Shown here one piece after another: positions 1 to 11,940 of a stretch of 64,000 bases of DNA (position 1 is the first letter of the stretch; every line of letters begins with the position of its first letter). Below the pieces are notes generated by a model. It did not search any database and had not been told where the DNA came from. It saw nothing but the letters and a program-made list of their open reading frames with translations. This stretch comes from Castor canadensis. Lineage: Eukaryota; Chordata; Mammalia; Rodentia; Castoridae. The position numbers were made by a program, and so were the translations under genes. Location: assembly GCF_047511655.1 (NCBI RefSeq), contig NC_133392.1:88839042-88903041 (forward strand), in the 5' to 3' direction.

Positions 1-454
1 AAAACCACGTTGACCAAATGACAAGGCCTGCATCACCAGGAAATAAGACACACTGACATCATGGACCCCATGATAAATAATGCATATCCTTTCTGTAGCA
101 TCTAAATACACATAACTTCAGTTCAGTCATGAGAAAACATGGGCCAAACCCAAATTAAGGACAAAAAAGGCAAAGAAAATCTGAGGAACTATTACAAAGA
201 ATAAAGATAAAATAACAACCAAATCCAGTGTGGCATCCTAAATTGGATCCTGACAAGACAAAGGGCATTAGTAAAAAGAAAACACATGAAATTCAAACAA
301 AGCCTGTAGTTTACTTAATAATATTGTATCAGTGTTAATTTGCAAGTTTTGATTACTGTCCAAATCTAATTTTAGAAAAAGCTGGGTAAGGGATATATAT
401 ACTGCGTATCATTTTTATAAATTTTCTGTAAGTCTAAAACTACTTATTTTTCTA
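1..454. other. Unassigned intron DNA
   Basis: AT-rich, no recognised repeat or coding frame. Confidence 0.5.
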
Positions 455-1062
455 GATAATTTTTAATGGATAACATAAAAATTATACAGATTTATGGGGC
501 AATGTGATGTTCTGATACATGCATATATTGTATAATCTTTTAATCAAGTTAAACATGTATCTATGTTCTCAACCATTTATCATTTCTTTATGGTGAAATT
601 TCTAATTTACTTTCTTCTAGCTTTTTGATACAGTTCACTACTGCTATCCAGTCATCCTACTGTGCAATAGCATGCCAGAACTTCATCAAGTTTTCCCCAT
701 TCCTCCCACTCCCTTAACTTTCCCTGGGTTCTGATAGTTACCATTCTACTCTCAACTTCCATGAAATCAACTTTGTTAGGTTCCACATGAGTGAGATCGC
801 AAAGTACTTGTCTTTCTGTGCCTGGTTTATTTTGCTTAATGATCTCCAGTTCTATCCATGTTGTTCTTTGTAAACAACAGGCTTTTGTTCTTTTTGTGTT
901 GAACACTGTTTCATCATGCATATGTACCACATTTTCTTTACCTAGTCACCAGTTCATGGACACAGGTTGTCTATGTTTCTTGGCCATTGTAAATAGTACT
1001 GCAATATGGGAGTGCAAGTTCTCTTCTCTCTCTCTTCCCTTTTCTCCTCACCCCCATGGGAA
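455..1062 (-). mobile_element. Old L1 3'-end fragment
   Basis: Phrases typical of reversed L1 3' ends are present: ATGAGTGAGATCGCAAAG, CTGTGCCTGGTTTATTTTG and the reversed ORF2 end around 'GGCCATTGTAAATAGTACTGC'. All frames are degraded. The 3' end is to the left. Confidence 0.8.
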
Positions 1063-1204
1063 GACAGGCCAGTTTGGGCAAAAACTCAAGGCCCTATCCA
1101 AAAAATAACTAGAGCAAAAAAGGCCTTGGAGTGTGGCTCAAGTGGTACAGCACCTGCCTAACAAGCATGAGGCCCTGGGTTCAAACCTCTATAACACCTC
1201 CTCC
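1063..1204 (+). repeat. SINE, 5'-truncated, ID tail
   Basis: Ends of the 7SL-like part (GGCCAGTTTGGGCAAAAAC) then the ID part GTGTGGCTCAAGTGGTAC. Confidence 0.8.
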
Positions 1205-1861
1205 CCACTAAATTATTTCTTGATCTCTAAATCATCCTAAAACAAAGAAGTTTTTATGTATACTTAAGCCTTCCAAGTTTGCATACTTGTTTTACCCTTT
1301 AATTTACTTGTATAATTTTTTTTCTCATAAATAGCCAAAAACCATGTATGAACTAAAATACCTTTAAGTGTATGCATTCACCATTCATGCCATCCCTGGG
1401 AAAGCTGAATAAAAGGCATATATAAAAATCAGACTTAAAATATTTTAATTTGGGTTCCATTAAGTAGATTTGTTCATTCAGTGTTTGGATTCACACTGAC
1501 CTATATTTCTTTCAGGTTCTTGTCAGTATTGTTAGATTGTTTACATAGGAAATTATTTTAATCATGTTTATTTGCATTAATACATTATTAATTATAAAAT
1601 GTACATCAGTGGAAAGAGTAACTTAAACAACATTTAATAATTGTTATGAAATGTTAAAATTGTCTTTTCAGCTAAACAATCTTAACAATTAAAAGACTGC
1701 CAGTAAATAAATTTACTAAATTTACAGCTGAAAGTAAAAAGTCAACTAAACAGAAAACAATTAAGCAAACTGTTTTTTACAAATTTGTAAAATTAACTCG
1801 TCTATTTCATATAATCATAATTCTAAATTTCAGTAATACAAGTAACTTTGTAAGGTGTGGG

Positions 1862-1960
1862 GGGTTTTTTGTTTTGTTTTTTTCCCGTATTGGGGTTTAA
1901 ACTCGGGGCCTCACCCGTGTTAAGCAGGCGCTCTGCCACTTGAGCCACTCCGCCAGCCCT
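1862..1960 (-). repeat. ID-type SINE
   Basis: Reversed ID tail: TGCCACTTGAGCCACTCCG with the T-rich A-tail to the left. Confidence 0.85.
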
Positions 1961-2484
1961 ATAATGTGTGTTTTAACATACAACATTATTATAAAAGTCT
2001 AAACCTTAAAAGAGGAAACCGCGAAGTCATGACAATCTTCAAATTGAGAAGAATTCTATAAAATGAGCTGAAAAGGATGACTTGAGGTACACCTTGCTAC
2101 AATTATTTGCACATTTATTCACCCACCCAAGGATACCTACCTCAGCAAGTGAGAAGTGGAAAAAAGAGTTTCATAGGTAAGATGTTTGCTTCAGAAAGAA
2201 AAGACATAGAAAGAAAATTTAATCTTTTAAGAAGACTCTTTTAAGGAATTCTAACCAATGATTTGTAATTAAGTACAAAACCATATAAAATTTTAAGCTT
2301 AGAATGAATGTTCAAAACCTGAAAGACTAATGTAAATTTAGAACAGGCTTTTAATAGATAACTTCTGCAGGTTAAGCCAAAGTAAAACTGTTCTAAGTAA
2401 AAAAAAAAAAAAAAAGTACCAGATTTTGGGGCCCAAGAAGTGAAATCAAATTTCTTTTGGATATGGCTCACCTTATATTTCAGC

Positions 2485-2599
2485 TTTTTTGTGGAGATGG
2501 GGTCTTGCTAACTTTTTACCTGGGCTGGCTTCGGACTGCACCTGATCTCTGCTTATAGAGTAGCTGGGATTATAGATGTGAGCCACCTTGACCAGCCTA
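2485..2599 (-). repeat. 7SL-like SINE monomer
   Basis: Reversed 7SL-like text: GATGGGGTCTTGCTAAC and GTAGCTGGGATTATAG. Confidence 0.8.
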
Positions 2600-3167
2600 G
2601 TGATTTTTTTTTAAATTGATAAAGCACGAGGATTTTTTCTTTAACATTAAAGACACCGTTCTGGAGTTTTTCTAAATATCAATTAGTTATTCCTGGATGA
2701 ACAATGACCACACAAACCTAATAAGACAACCCTCATAGCAGACATTTCTAAGAAGTTCCTTTTAATACTCCCAGCCCAAATGTTTCAAACATGTTTGATG
2801 AACTAATGCTACTCCTAAGAATTGAAGAGGCATATAAACATTTATGTAAATGGTTCCATATCACAATATTATATAGCACTGAGAAACTACAAATAATGTG
2901 TAATAAAATACTAGTTAAAATAATCGCCAACTGAGATAACACAACTCCAGCAACACTGTAAGAGCTGTAATCATGTCAGTAATTTTAGAACATTTTGTTT
3001 TACATATATTAAGTTACCGTTTTCTGAACTGGGTTCTAGCTTCAGTATTTTTCAAAAGCTTTTGTTTAGTTAGTTTTTTTAAATCTTCCATTGTATTATC
3101 TATTCCAAATATTCACTCAAAGCAAAGACAAATGATATTCAAACACTTTGCAAAGAATTTTGAGTAA

Positions 3168-3590
3168 GTCAATGCTTCTTAGCCTTGGCTGGATATTAAT
3201 AATTCATATGGAAAGCTTTTGAAACTTATCAATGCCCAGGTCCAAACACCAGAGTTTTCATTTAAGAGCCATCCCTATCCTAGTCCAATTACATCAAAAT
3301 CTGAGAATGGAGCTGGGAGCTGGTGGCTCACATCCGTAATCCTAGCTACTTAGGAGGCAGAGATCAGGAGGATCTTGGCTCAAGGCCAGCACAGGCAATA
3401 GTTTCTGAGACTCCCATCTCAAAAATACCCAACACAAAAAAAGGGCTGGCAGTGGCTCAAGTGGGAGAGTGCAAGCGTGAATTTCCTGAGTTCAAACTCC
3501 AGTACTACCACCAAAAAAAATTTCTGAGGATGGGGCTTGGACATTTTTCAAGTTTTTCAGATAATTCTAGTTAGAACTAAGGTTGAGGGT
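3168..3590. mobile_element. MER5-like (hAT-Charlie) fossil, host of nested SINE and L1
   Basis: 'AATGCTTCTTAGCCTTGGCTG' and 'TGCCCAGGTCCAAACACCAG' match MER5 type. The element resumes at 3523 after a SINE and is cut by the L1 at 3600; a remnant may continue after 5751. Confidence 0.6.
3311..3520 (+). repeat. SINE, full-length 7SL-like + ID
   Basis: Starts AGCTGGGAGCTGGTGGCTCA, with the 7SL-like body, AACACAAAAAAAGGGCTGG junction and ID tail. Flanked by TCTGAGAATGG (3300-3310) and TCTGAGGATGG (3523-3533), an 11-bp target duplication with one mismatch. Inserted in a MER5-like element. Confidence 0.88.
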
Positions 3591-3599
3591 CACAGCTTT

Positions 3600-5735
3600 T
3601 TTTTTTTGTTCTTTTATTATTCATATGTGCAAACAAGGCTTGGGTCATTTCTCCCCACTGCCCCCACCCCCTCCCTTTCCACCCACTCCGCCCCCTCCCT
3701 CTCCCCCCCACCCCCTCAACCCAACAGAAACTATTTTGCCCTTATTTCTAATTTTGTTGTAGAGAGAGTATAAACAATAATAGGAAGGAACAAGGGTTTT
3801 TGCTGGTTGAGATAAGGATAGCTATACAGGGCATTGACTCACATTGATTTCCTGTGCGTGGGTGTTACCTTCTAGGTTAATTCTTTTTGATCTCACCTTT
3901 TCTCTAGTTCCTGGTCCCCTTTTCCTATTGGCCTCAGTTGCTTTTAAGGTATCTGCTTTAGTTTCTCTGCGTTAAAGGCAACAAATGCTAGCTAATTTTT
4001 TTAGGTGTCTTACCTATCCTCACCCCTCCCTTGTGTGCTCTCACTTTTATCATGTGCTCATAGTCCAATCCCCTTGTTGTGTTTGCCCTTGATTTAATGT
4101 CCACATATGAGGGAGAACATACGATTTTTGGTCTTTTGGGCCAGGCTAACCTCACTCAGAATGATGTTCTCCAATTCCATCCATTTATCAGTGAATGATA
4201 ACATTTTGTTCTTCTTCATGCCTGCATAAAATTCCACTGTGTATAGATACCACATTTTCTTAATCCATTCGTCAGTGGTGGGGCATCTTGGCTGTTTCCA
4301 TAACTTGGCTATTGTGAATAGTGCCGCAATAAACATGGGTGTGCAGGTGCCTCTGGAGTAACCTGTGTCACAGTCTTTTGGGTATATCCCCAAGAGTGGT
4401 ATTGCTGGATCAAATGGTAGATCGATGTCTAGCTTTTTAAGTAGCCTCCAAATTTTTTTCCAGAGTGGTTGTACTAGTTTACATTCCCACCAACAGTGTA
4501 AGAGGATTCCTTTTTCCCCGCATCCTCTCCAACACCTGTTGTTGGTGGTGTTGCTGATGATGGCTATTCTAACAGGGGTGAGGTGGAATCTTAGCGTGGT
4601 TTTAATTTGCATTTCCTTTATTGCTAGGGATGGTGAGCATTTTTTCATGTGTTTTCTGGCCATTTGAATTTCTTCTTTTGAGAAAGTTCTGTTTAGTTCA
4701 CTTGCCCATTTCTTTATTGGCTCATTAGTTTGGGGAGAATTTAGTTTTTTAAGTTCCCTATATATTCTGGTTATCAGTCCTTTGTCTGATGTATAGTTGG
4801 CAAATATTTTCTCCCACTCTGTGGGTGTTCTCTTCAGTTTAGAGACCATTTCTTTTGATGAACAGAACCTTTTTAGCTTTATGAGGTCCCATTTATCTAA
4901 GCTATCTCTTAGTTGCTGTGCTGCTGGGGTTTTGTTTAGAAAGTTCTTACCTATACCTACTAACTCCAGAGTATTTCCTACTCTTTCCTGTATCAACTTT
5001 AGAGTTTGTGGTCTGATATTAAGATCCTTGATCCATTTTGAGTTAATATTGGTATAGGGTGATATACATGGATCTAATTTCAGTTTTTTGCAGATTGCTA
5101 ACCAGTTTTCCCAGCAGTTTTTGTTGAAGAGGCTGCTATTTCTCCATCGTATATTTTTAGCTCCTTTGTCAAAGACAAGTTGGTTATAGTTGTGTGGCTT
5201 CATATCTGGGTCCTCTATTCTGTTCCACTGGTCTTCATGTCTGTTTTTGTGCCAGTACCATGCTGTTTTTATTGTTATTGCTTTGTAATATAGTGTGAAG
5301 TCAGGTATTGTGATACCTCCTGCATTGTTCTTTTGACTGAGTATTGCCTTGGCTATTTGTGGCCTCTTGTGTTTCCATATAAATTTAACGGTAGATTTTT
5401 CAATCTCTTTAATGTCATTGGAATTTTGATGGGAATTGCATTAAACATGTAGATTACTTTTGGGAGTATCGACATTTTTACTATGTTGATTCTACCAATC
5501 CATGAGCATGGGAGATCTCTCCACTTTCTATAGTCTTTCTCAATCTCTTTCTTCAGAAGTGTATAGTTTTCCTTGTAGAGGTCTTTCACATCTTTTGTTA
5601 GGTTTACACCTAGGTATTTGATTTTTTTTGAAGCTATTGTAAATGGAATTGTTTTCATACATTCTTTTTCAGTTTGCTCATTGTTAGTGTATAGAAATGC
5701 TAATGATTTTTCTATGTTGATTTTATATCCTGCTA
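3600..5735 (-). mobile_element. 5'-truncated young L1 with 15-bp target-site duplication
   Basis: It is near-identical to the L1 at 57-64 kb, covering only the 3' UTR and the last part of ORF2. It is flanked by GAGGGTCACAGCTTT at 3585-3599 and 5736-5750, a perfect target-site duplication. The A-tail (T-run on plus) abuts the left copy. On the minus strand the cleavage context is CT/AAAG, a relaxed form of the L1 endonuclease site. It lies inside a hAT-type fossil. Confidence 0.95.
4094..5735 (-). pseudogene. L1 ORF2 C-terminal remnant (frameshifted, 5'-truncated)
   Basis: The remnant encodes the RT thumb region and C-terminus. From about 5410 down to 4094 the frame is open and intact through the cysteine-rich motif ([10 protein letters not shown]) to SLICGH. 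At about 5412-5420 four bases present in the 57-64 kb copy are missing (CTTTAATGTC against CTTTGATGAATGTC), shifting the frame. Relative to the other copy it also has 9 extra bases near 4365, giving three extra residues ([10 protein letters not shown] against KHCYSRG). The 5' truncation at 5735 removes endonuclease and most of RT, so it cannot retrotranspose on its own. Confidence 0.93.
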
Positions 5736-5750
5736 GAGGGTCACAGCTTT

Positions 5751-6360
5751 AGTGAGGATCTAGGGGAGGGCTTAATTTTGGTTTTTCAGTGGGTCCTGTC
5801 ATCAACCAAGAATATTTGCAAACATTAGATAAGGGGAACACTGACAAAAAGGACTCTGGGCCCAAGTATCAGGACCAACCAAGGCAAGAAAAGAAAGCTG
5901 CAGGGGAGGGGGCATTTATAAAACAGCTACTTCCAAGGTTCAAGGTCAGATTTCCATCCTTTCAGTAAGAGAAGGGCTCCTTTTGGGATACTGACTGATT
6001 GCCTTGATTAACAGCTGGAAGGAATGCTGAAGTGGAATGCCCCTCAATTTGACCTCACAAAAATTTGAATTATGTGAAAGAAGACTTCAGAAAAGAGATC
6101 AGTACTTTGGGCTGAAACCCAAAAGGGCTGCACCTGAGGAGTACAGGTGAGCCCCTGTACAGACCGCAGCCTTCAGACCTATCAGAGGGCCTAGAAATCT
6201 CAAGTTCCCAAAGTGAAGGTGACTTTGATAGTTCTCAGGTGCTTAGCAAGAAACATAGGAAAATCCTCCCTAGGGTAGAATAACATCCAGGCTTCAAATT
6301 ATTTCCACAAATAATTAAAAAAATACACTGCCCAGTATAGATTCAAAGACAACCAGACAG
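5751..6360. other. Unassigned intron DNA right of young L1
   Basis: Moderately GC-richer than flanks. The first 40 bp may be the remainder of the MER5-like target of the L1. Otherwise nothing recognised. Confidence 0.4.
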
Positions 6361-6446
6361 AGGTGGCGGCACAGCTCAAGTGGCAGAGTATCTGCCTAGC
6401 AGGCTAGAGGCCTTGAGTCCCAACTCCAGTACTGCAAAAAAAAAAA
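6361..6446 (+). repeat. ID-type SINE
   Basis: CAGCTCAAGTGGCAGAGTA and CAACTCCAGTACTGC with an A-tail. Confidence 0.8.
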
Positions 6447-6588
6447 CCACGACCAAGTAGAGAAAAAAGCAACAAAAACTGCTGTCTACCAGGACACCAC
6501 ATATTGCAATTATCTATTGTAGATGGAACAATATTCAAGGAGCTTTTTAACATTGGAAACATTTGAAAAACAATTAAAAACTCAAGAA

Positions 6589-6873
6589 CCTGGGAACAGT
6601 GGCTGGAACATATAATCCTAGTGACCTGGGAGACACAGATTGGGAGGATCATAGTTTCCTGCCCAGGCAAAAAGTTTGTGAGACCCCCATCTTAACCAAT
6701 GGCTGAGTATGATGGAGCATGTCTGTCATCCTAGCTGCACAGGGAAACACAAATAGGAGAATCACGGTCCAGGCTCAAAATTAACCAAAGCAAAAAGTGC
6801 TGGCAGAATGGCTCAAGAAGTAGAATGCCTGCCTAGCAAGTTCAAACCCTGTATCAAAAAAAAAAAAAAAAAA
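6589..6873 (+). repeat. Composite SINE: two 7SL-like monomers + ID tail
   Basis: First monomer from 6589, second from about 6700 (GGCTGAGTATGATGGAGCA), then the ID tail from about 6797 and an A-tail. Confidence 0.85.
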
Positions 6874-6924
6874 CCAAGACAAAACAAAAAAACCCCTCCA
6901 AGAAGTAATTATGCATAGTTGAAA

Positions 6925-7440
6925 AAGAGCCAACTAAAATAACTGAAATTAAGAGTTCAATGGATGAGCCAAACGGCAAGTCAGACAATCTGAAGTGTTT
7001 ATGCACATAAAGGGCAAAACACTGTATTGTGAAAGGAAGGGGAAATAGAAATCACACCTAAGACATAAACAGTGAGGCACTGCAATACACGTTTAGGAGG
7101 CATTCAGGAGTCAAGCAGGTATGAGGCAAGGGCAATATGTGAAAAGATGACGGCTGTTTATCTTCCTAAAGTAGTAAGACATACAGCCACAAATTTACAG
7201 AAGCCCAAGAAATATCAAGCAAGGTAAAAACTTGTGTTTAAAAAAAAAACAGTATCATCAAATAAAACCAAAAAAGACTCTCCAGGTAAAAGAAAAAATA
7301 TCCCAGAAGTAAAACAAAAACAAAAAAACAAATAGAAATGGACAGCACTGGGGCACTTTGGAGTAAAAAGAAATAAGCTAGGGGTAGAAAGATGAAGGAA
7401 GGGAGAAAGAAGGGAAGGAGGGAGAAAAATGTCATTTACA
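6925..7440 (+). mobile_element. Ancient L1 ORF1-region fragment
   Basis: GAAATTAAGAGTTCAATGGATGA and AGAAGCCCAAGAAATATCAAGC resemble the sense strand of old mammalian L1 ORF1. Heavily mutated, no open frame. The last 200 bp are A-rich and only tentatively included. Confidence 0.5.
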
Positions 7441-7482
7441 GAAGTTTTTAAAAAAATCTTTTTAAAAATTTGTATGTATTTA

Positions 7483-7657
7483 ATTATTGGCGGTATGGGG
7501 TTTAAACTCAGGGCCTCACACTTGCTAGGTAGGCATTCTACCACTTGAGCCACTCCACCAGCCCTTTTTTGAGTTAGGTATTTTTGAGATAGGATCTCAC
7601 AAACTATTTGCCCAAGCTGGCTCTGAACCTCGATTCTCCTGAGTATCTAGGATTCTG
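7483..7657 (-). repeat. SINE, 7SL-like + ID, reversed
   Basis: Reversed ID part (CTACCACTTGAGCCACTCC), then a reversed 7SL-like part (GATAGGATCTCACAAAC). Confidence 0.85.
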
Positions 7658-7664
7658 ATGCTAG

Positions 7665-7873
7665 CTAAGGATATGTGAGATGCTCCAAAATCTGAAAAAA
7701 TTTGAGGGCCAACATGATGCTCAAAACTGGGAGATTTGGAGCATTTTGAATTTCAGATCCTCAAATTAGAGATGTCAACCCAATAAAATTTATAAAAATA
7801 TTCCAAAATCCAAAAAAACCTCTGAAATCTGAGATATTTTTGTTTCCAAGTATTTTGGATAGTACTCAGGCTG
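7665..7873. mobile_element. TIR DNA transposon (CAGGTTGAG-type), internally deleted
   Basis: 'GATGCTCCAAAATCTGAAAA', 'GGAGCATTTTGAATTTCAGA' and the right end 'TTTTGGATAGTACTCAGGCTG' follow the same family as 19032 and 39902; shorter. Confidence 0.55.
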
Positions 7874-8145
7874 TACTATTTTATTTAATTTCAAAAATGT
7901 CAGGAAACCTTTTTGTTAGGTGCTCAGAAACCAAAAGTTCCCTTTCTTGCTTTCCTTATCATTTCATACATTCTTAACCAGCATCAGAAGTGTCTCAGGA
8001 ATACAGTAAGAGTCCTATTACCTAGGAAGTGTTTGCTCCACAAAGACATAGCTAAGTGGATAAAGGAGAGAAGTCCACAATGAAGGAGAGTAGAATGATG
8101 GAAGTAATGGGGTAAAAAAAGAGGAAAAGTGTAATTGTTTTTCAA

Positions 8146-8170
8146 AGAGAGAGAGAGAGAGAGAGAGAGA
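8146..8170. repeat. GA microsatellite
   Basis: Pure AG dinucleotide run of about 12 units. Confidence 0.97.
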
Positions 8171-8374
8171 CCAATGTTCCTACTTAAGCACAGCCCAAGA
8201 TGCATGGAACTACCTTAAACAAAAAGTGTAGGAAGAATAATTTGAGAAAATATTTTATTCCATTCCTTCATTTTTAAAAAAACCCAGTTTTCCACATTAC
8301 TCACCTGAATGATATTAATGACTTCATAGTTATGTCTCCATGTAAACGAGAACAGTTAACATGTACCATGAAGA

Positions 8375-8413
8375 GAGAGGGAGGGAAGGAGGGAGGGAGG
8401 AAAGAAGGAAGGT
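8375..8413. repeat. GGGA/GGAA purine tract
   Basis: Imperfect GGGA/GGAA tetranucleotide repeats. Confidence 0.9.
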
Positions 8414-8421
8414 GAACAAGC

Positions 8422-8744
8422 TTTTTTTTTTGGCAATACTGGGGTTTGAACTTAAGGCTTTCTACCTGCCCAGTGAACTAATAGAGTCATGCCCTCAGAA
8501 CTTTTTGCTTTTATTATTTTTCAGATAAAACTTAGCAATTTTTTTTTTTTTACCCAAGTTGGCCTCAAACCACAATCCTCCTACCTATGCCTCCCACACA
8601 GCTAGGAATACTGGGTACAATCCCACATCTGGCTTGCTTGTAATTGGCTAACTTTTAGCCCAGGCTATCTTCAAACCATGATCCTTCTGATCGCTACCTC
8701 CTGAATAGCTGAGATTACAAACATTCACTACCACAACCAGTCTA
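8422..8744 (-). repeat. Composite SINE: ID + two 7SL-like monomers, reversed
   Basis: Reversed ID tail at 8430-8500, one 7SL-like monomer to about 8635 and a second (AGCCCAGGCTATCTTC, AATAGCTGAGATTACA) to 8744. Confidence 0.8.
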
Positions 8745-9189
8745 AGAAAGCATCAATTAAAAAAAAAATGATGCCTACAAATAGTATTTAACAATGACTT
8801 GTACTCAAAAAGTTCATGGTAAAGATATATTTCCCATCAGGTTTCTAATCCAACTAAGAAATAATATTGGAATGACTTTTATGCATTTCAGAAAGTAAAA
8901 CATAAAGAGGGAAAGAACATTCCATAAAATTAGAGACTCCACCTTAAGAGGTAACTCCCCTTAGACCTGACTGTTAATAAATATTGTTCATAATTCTGGT
9001 GGGTATTGCTGGAGAAGTACCAAGGATGCATAGAAAAAAAGATAAAGAAACAAATAGCATGCTGCCCATGGAAACTAGTAGATAAGTGGTAAGGAGCCAA
9101 ATGGAGATAAACCAGTAAGCAGAGTAAGTTGAAGAACAAAAGGTATTATGGACTAGATCAGAAAGAGTCCAATCAAGAAAACAGAAATT

Positions 9190-9280
9190 GGGCTGGCAGA
9201 GTGGCTCAAGTGGTAAGAGGACCTGCCTAGCAAGCTTGAGGCCCTGAGTTCAAATCCCACTGCCACCAAAAGAGAAAAAC
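9190..9280 (+). repeat. ID-type SINE
   Basis: GGGCTGGCAGAGTGGCTCAAG to CACTGCCACCAAAAG. Confidence 0.85.
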
Positions 9281-9833
9281 AGGAATAGCTCAGAATATTT
9301 CAAATAGAGAAGATGCAACTACTAAAACAGGAGACATTCCAGCAGGCACGGGGACCATGGAGCGAAGGGCTTTCTGGAAAGAGCTAAAGTCACAAAGGAG
9401 TTGTAGCCACTCCCATAGGCACACAGCCTTTGGCAGAGAAGGCAACTGAGACAAAACAAGCAAAAACAAAACTAAAAACCCTGGCTTCTTCTTTCTACCT
9501 GTCCTGCAATCTCCCACTAGTATTTTCCAAAAGCTAAATACAAGCAGAAGCCTATGGACTCAGCCTCTAAAATAGAAAAAAGGAGGTGAAAATTGAATGG
9601 ATGAAAAAGCAAAAGATAACAGAGTGCCTCTGTTACTAGTAGATACCATGCAGCCCTTTATATTGTACTGCTTATTCATAGCACATCCTTGCCTAATTAT
9701 GCTTTTCCTAAAGAAGGTGGAAACAGTCCTATTTTCCTAAACTTCACTGTTTTTTAAACCCATCATGATATTTAAATGGGAGGATTGTATCTGAGTAGTC
9801 CAAGTCCTACAGGAGTCTAAGGGCCATTTATCC

Positions 9834-10045
9834 CAATGGTTAGATTTTAATCAGTGGCTAGAGATTTTTATAACCCAAGGAATTATTTTTTTTTTAATTT
9901 CACTGATCAGAACCTCCCTCCCCCACGTCCAGGCCAATTAAATTGGAATCTCCAAAAGTGGGGACCTGTGTACTGAGAGTTTTTTTTTTTTTTTAAACAC
10001 TCCCCTAACTGATTCTAATGTGCAGCAAAGCTTAGGAACTAATGG
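9834..10045. mobile_element. MER5-like (hAT-Charlie) fossil
   Basis: 'TGATTCTAATGTGCAGCAAA' near the right end and 'TTAAATTGGAATCTCC' inside are typical MER5 text; both ends visible but eroded. Confidence 0.6.
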
Positions 10046-10678
10046 TCTACCCAAGACACTAATGGAATTCTAAAGACTAAAAACTAAACTTTGTTCAATG
10101 GCACCCTAATGTCTCAGCCAGAAGAGGGCAGTAGGGAGCTATTTTGGAAAGCCACATAGGAGAAAACACTACTAAGGAGGGAGTAGTTGGCTAGGAAGGC
10201 CCCACTGAGATTCAAGTATTGTGGGAGAAATGCCATGCCTAAAGTGGGAACTAATGAACGAATGGTAAAGAACCAAGCAGAGATAAACCAGCAAGCAGTG
10301 AGCTGTAGCAATGAGAATGAGCCCAGAAACATCAGAAAAGAGCCAGGCACAAAAGCCACTCAGTAGATGAAGGAGCCAAGATTAGAGACACTAGCAGCCA
10401 GAAGATTAACTCTACAAAAGGAGGCAGAAAAAAGTTAGAACAATTTCTTGAAGCTTCAACCTTCAATAACAATACCAGGTAAAAAAAAAAAAGTGTGAAT
10501 CCTGAGAGGTTGTTTTGACAATCACCAAACAGAGAACATTAGTTACTCGACAGCACTTATCTAAAGAACCAATGTGAGATAACAGAGTGATGGACAATAA
10601 ACAAGTTCTCATTTTTAAATCAAAACTATGAAACTTGGTACTTTTAGCAATGCAAACATGAGTTCATATTCTTTGTGC

Positions 10679-10785
10679 TTTTGAGAAAGGATCTTACTAT
10701 ATGTTTTCCAGGCTGGCCTTGAACTCACAATCTTCCTGTCTCAGTCTCCAGAGTGTTGGGATTACTACACTACCATACTTGGCTC
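10679..10785 (-). repeat. 7SL-like (B1-like) SINE monomer
   Basis: Reversed B1-like text: CCAGGCTGGCCTTGAACTC and GTGTTGGGATTACTA. Confidence 0.85.
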
Positions 10786-10930
10786 TCAGAACAGGCAAAT
10801 CCAGAAGCCAACTGCAGATTAAAAGTTACTAAGGAAGAGGGTGTTGGGGAGTAATATGGGATATTTGTATGAGGTGAGGAAACCATCAATATAAACACAC
10901 TGGATAGTATACTTTAAAATTATTAATTTT

Positions 10931-11140
10931 TGCCAGGCGCCAATGGCTCATGCCTGTGATCATAGCTACTCAGGAGGCAGAGATAAGGAGGATCACGATT
11001 AGAAGCCAGCCCAGGCAAAGAGTTCAGGAGCCCCTATCTGGAAAACACCCAACACCAAAAAAGGCTGTCAGAATGGCTCAAGTGGTAAAGCGAACTGCCT
11101 AGCAAGTGTGAGACCCTGAGTTCAAACCCCAGTACCACCA
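10931..11140 (+). repeat. SINE, full-length 7SL-like + ID
   Basis: TGCCAGGCGCCAATGGCTCA start and CCCCAGTACCACCAGG end. Confidence 0.9.
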
Positions 11141-11940
11141 GGAAATTTTTTAAATCATTAATTGCATGCTATATGACTCTTACTTCAATTTTTAAAAGTA
11201 TGTGAAGAAAAACTATATATACAAGTTAAAAGATTTAAAAAATGAGCACCTGTATAACCCACTACCAGAACGACAAATAAATTCTGTAAGCACCTGCAGA
11301 AACCTCTGGAAGTGTTACTTTCTGATTCTTCTTTCTCCACAGAAATAAAAACTATCCTGACTTTTAGTAATCATTTCCTAGCTTGTATTGTTCTACCATC
11401 TTCATGCCCAACCATGAACAGTGTAGTAAAAATTTGTATTATATGAATTCTTTTTGCCTTGTTTCTTCACATTGTTAAGATATATCTGTATTTTATTGCT
11501 TGCATAGTTCAAGGTTTTTCAAAATTAGTACTTTATGCAAGTCTCTTCATGACTTCATAGCTCATTTCTTTTTATTGAGGGTAATGTTTCACTGTATGGA
11601 CATACAACAATTGCTTATACATTCACCTGTTGCAGGAGACCACATCCTGTTTGCCTCTAAGGTTTGGCAACTATGAATAAAATTGCTACAAATGTTTGTG
11701 CACAGATTTTTGTATAAACAAAAGTTTTCAACTCATGTGGGTAAAGACCATTGCTGGACCATATAGTAAGAGTATGCCTTTTTTGTAAGAGACTGCTAAA
11801 GTGTCTTTCAAGCGTATCATTTTGCATTCATGCCAACAATGAATGCGAACTATTATTCCACATTCTCACCAGCATTTGGTATTGTGTTTGAGATTTTAAC
11901 CATTCTAAAAGACTGCACAGGGCATATATAACTCCCTATG

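Noticed and set aside
1063-1204. Possible tRNA genes in the repeated GTGGCTCAAGTGGTAGAG-type segments across the window
   Set aside because: These are tRNA-derived ID tails of SINEs with A-tails and 7SL-like partners, not intact tRNA cloverleafs.
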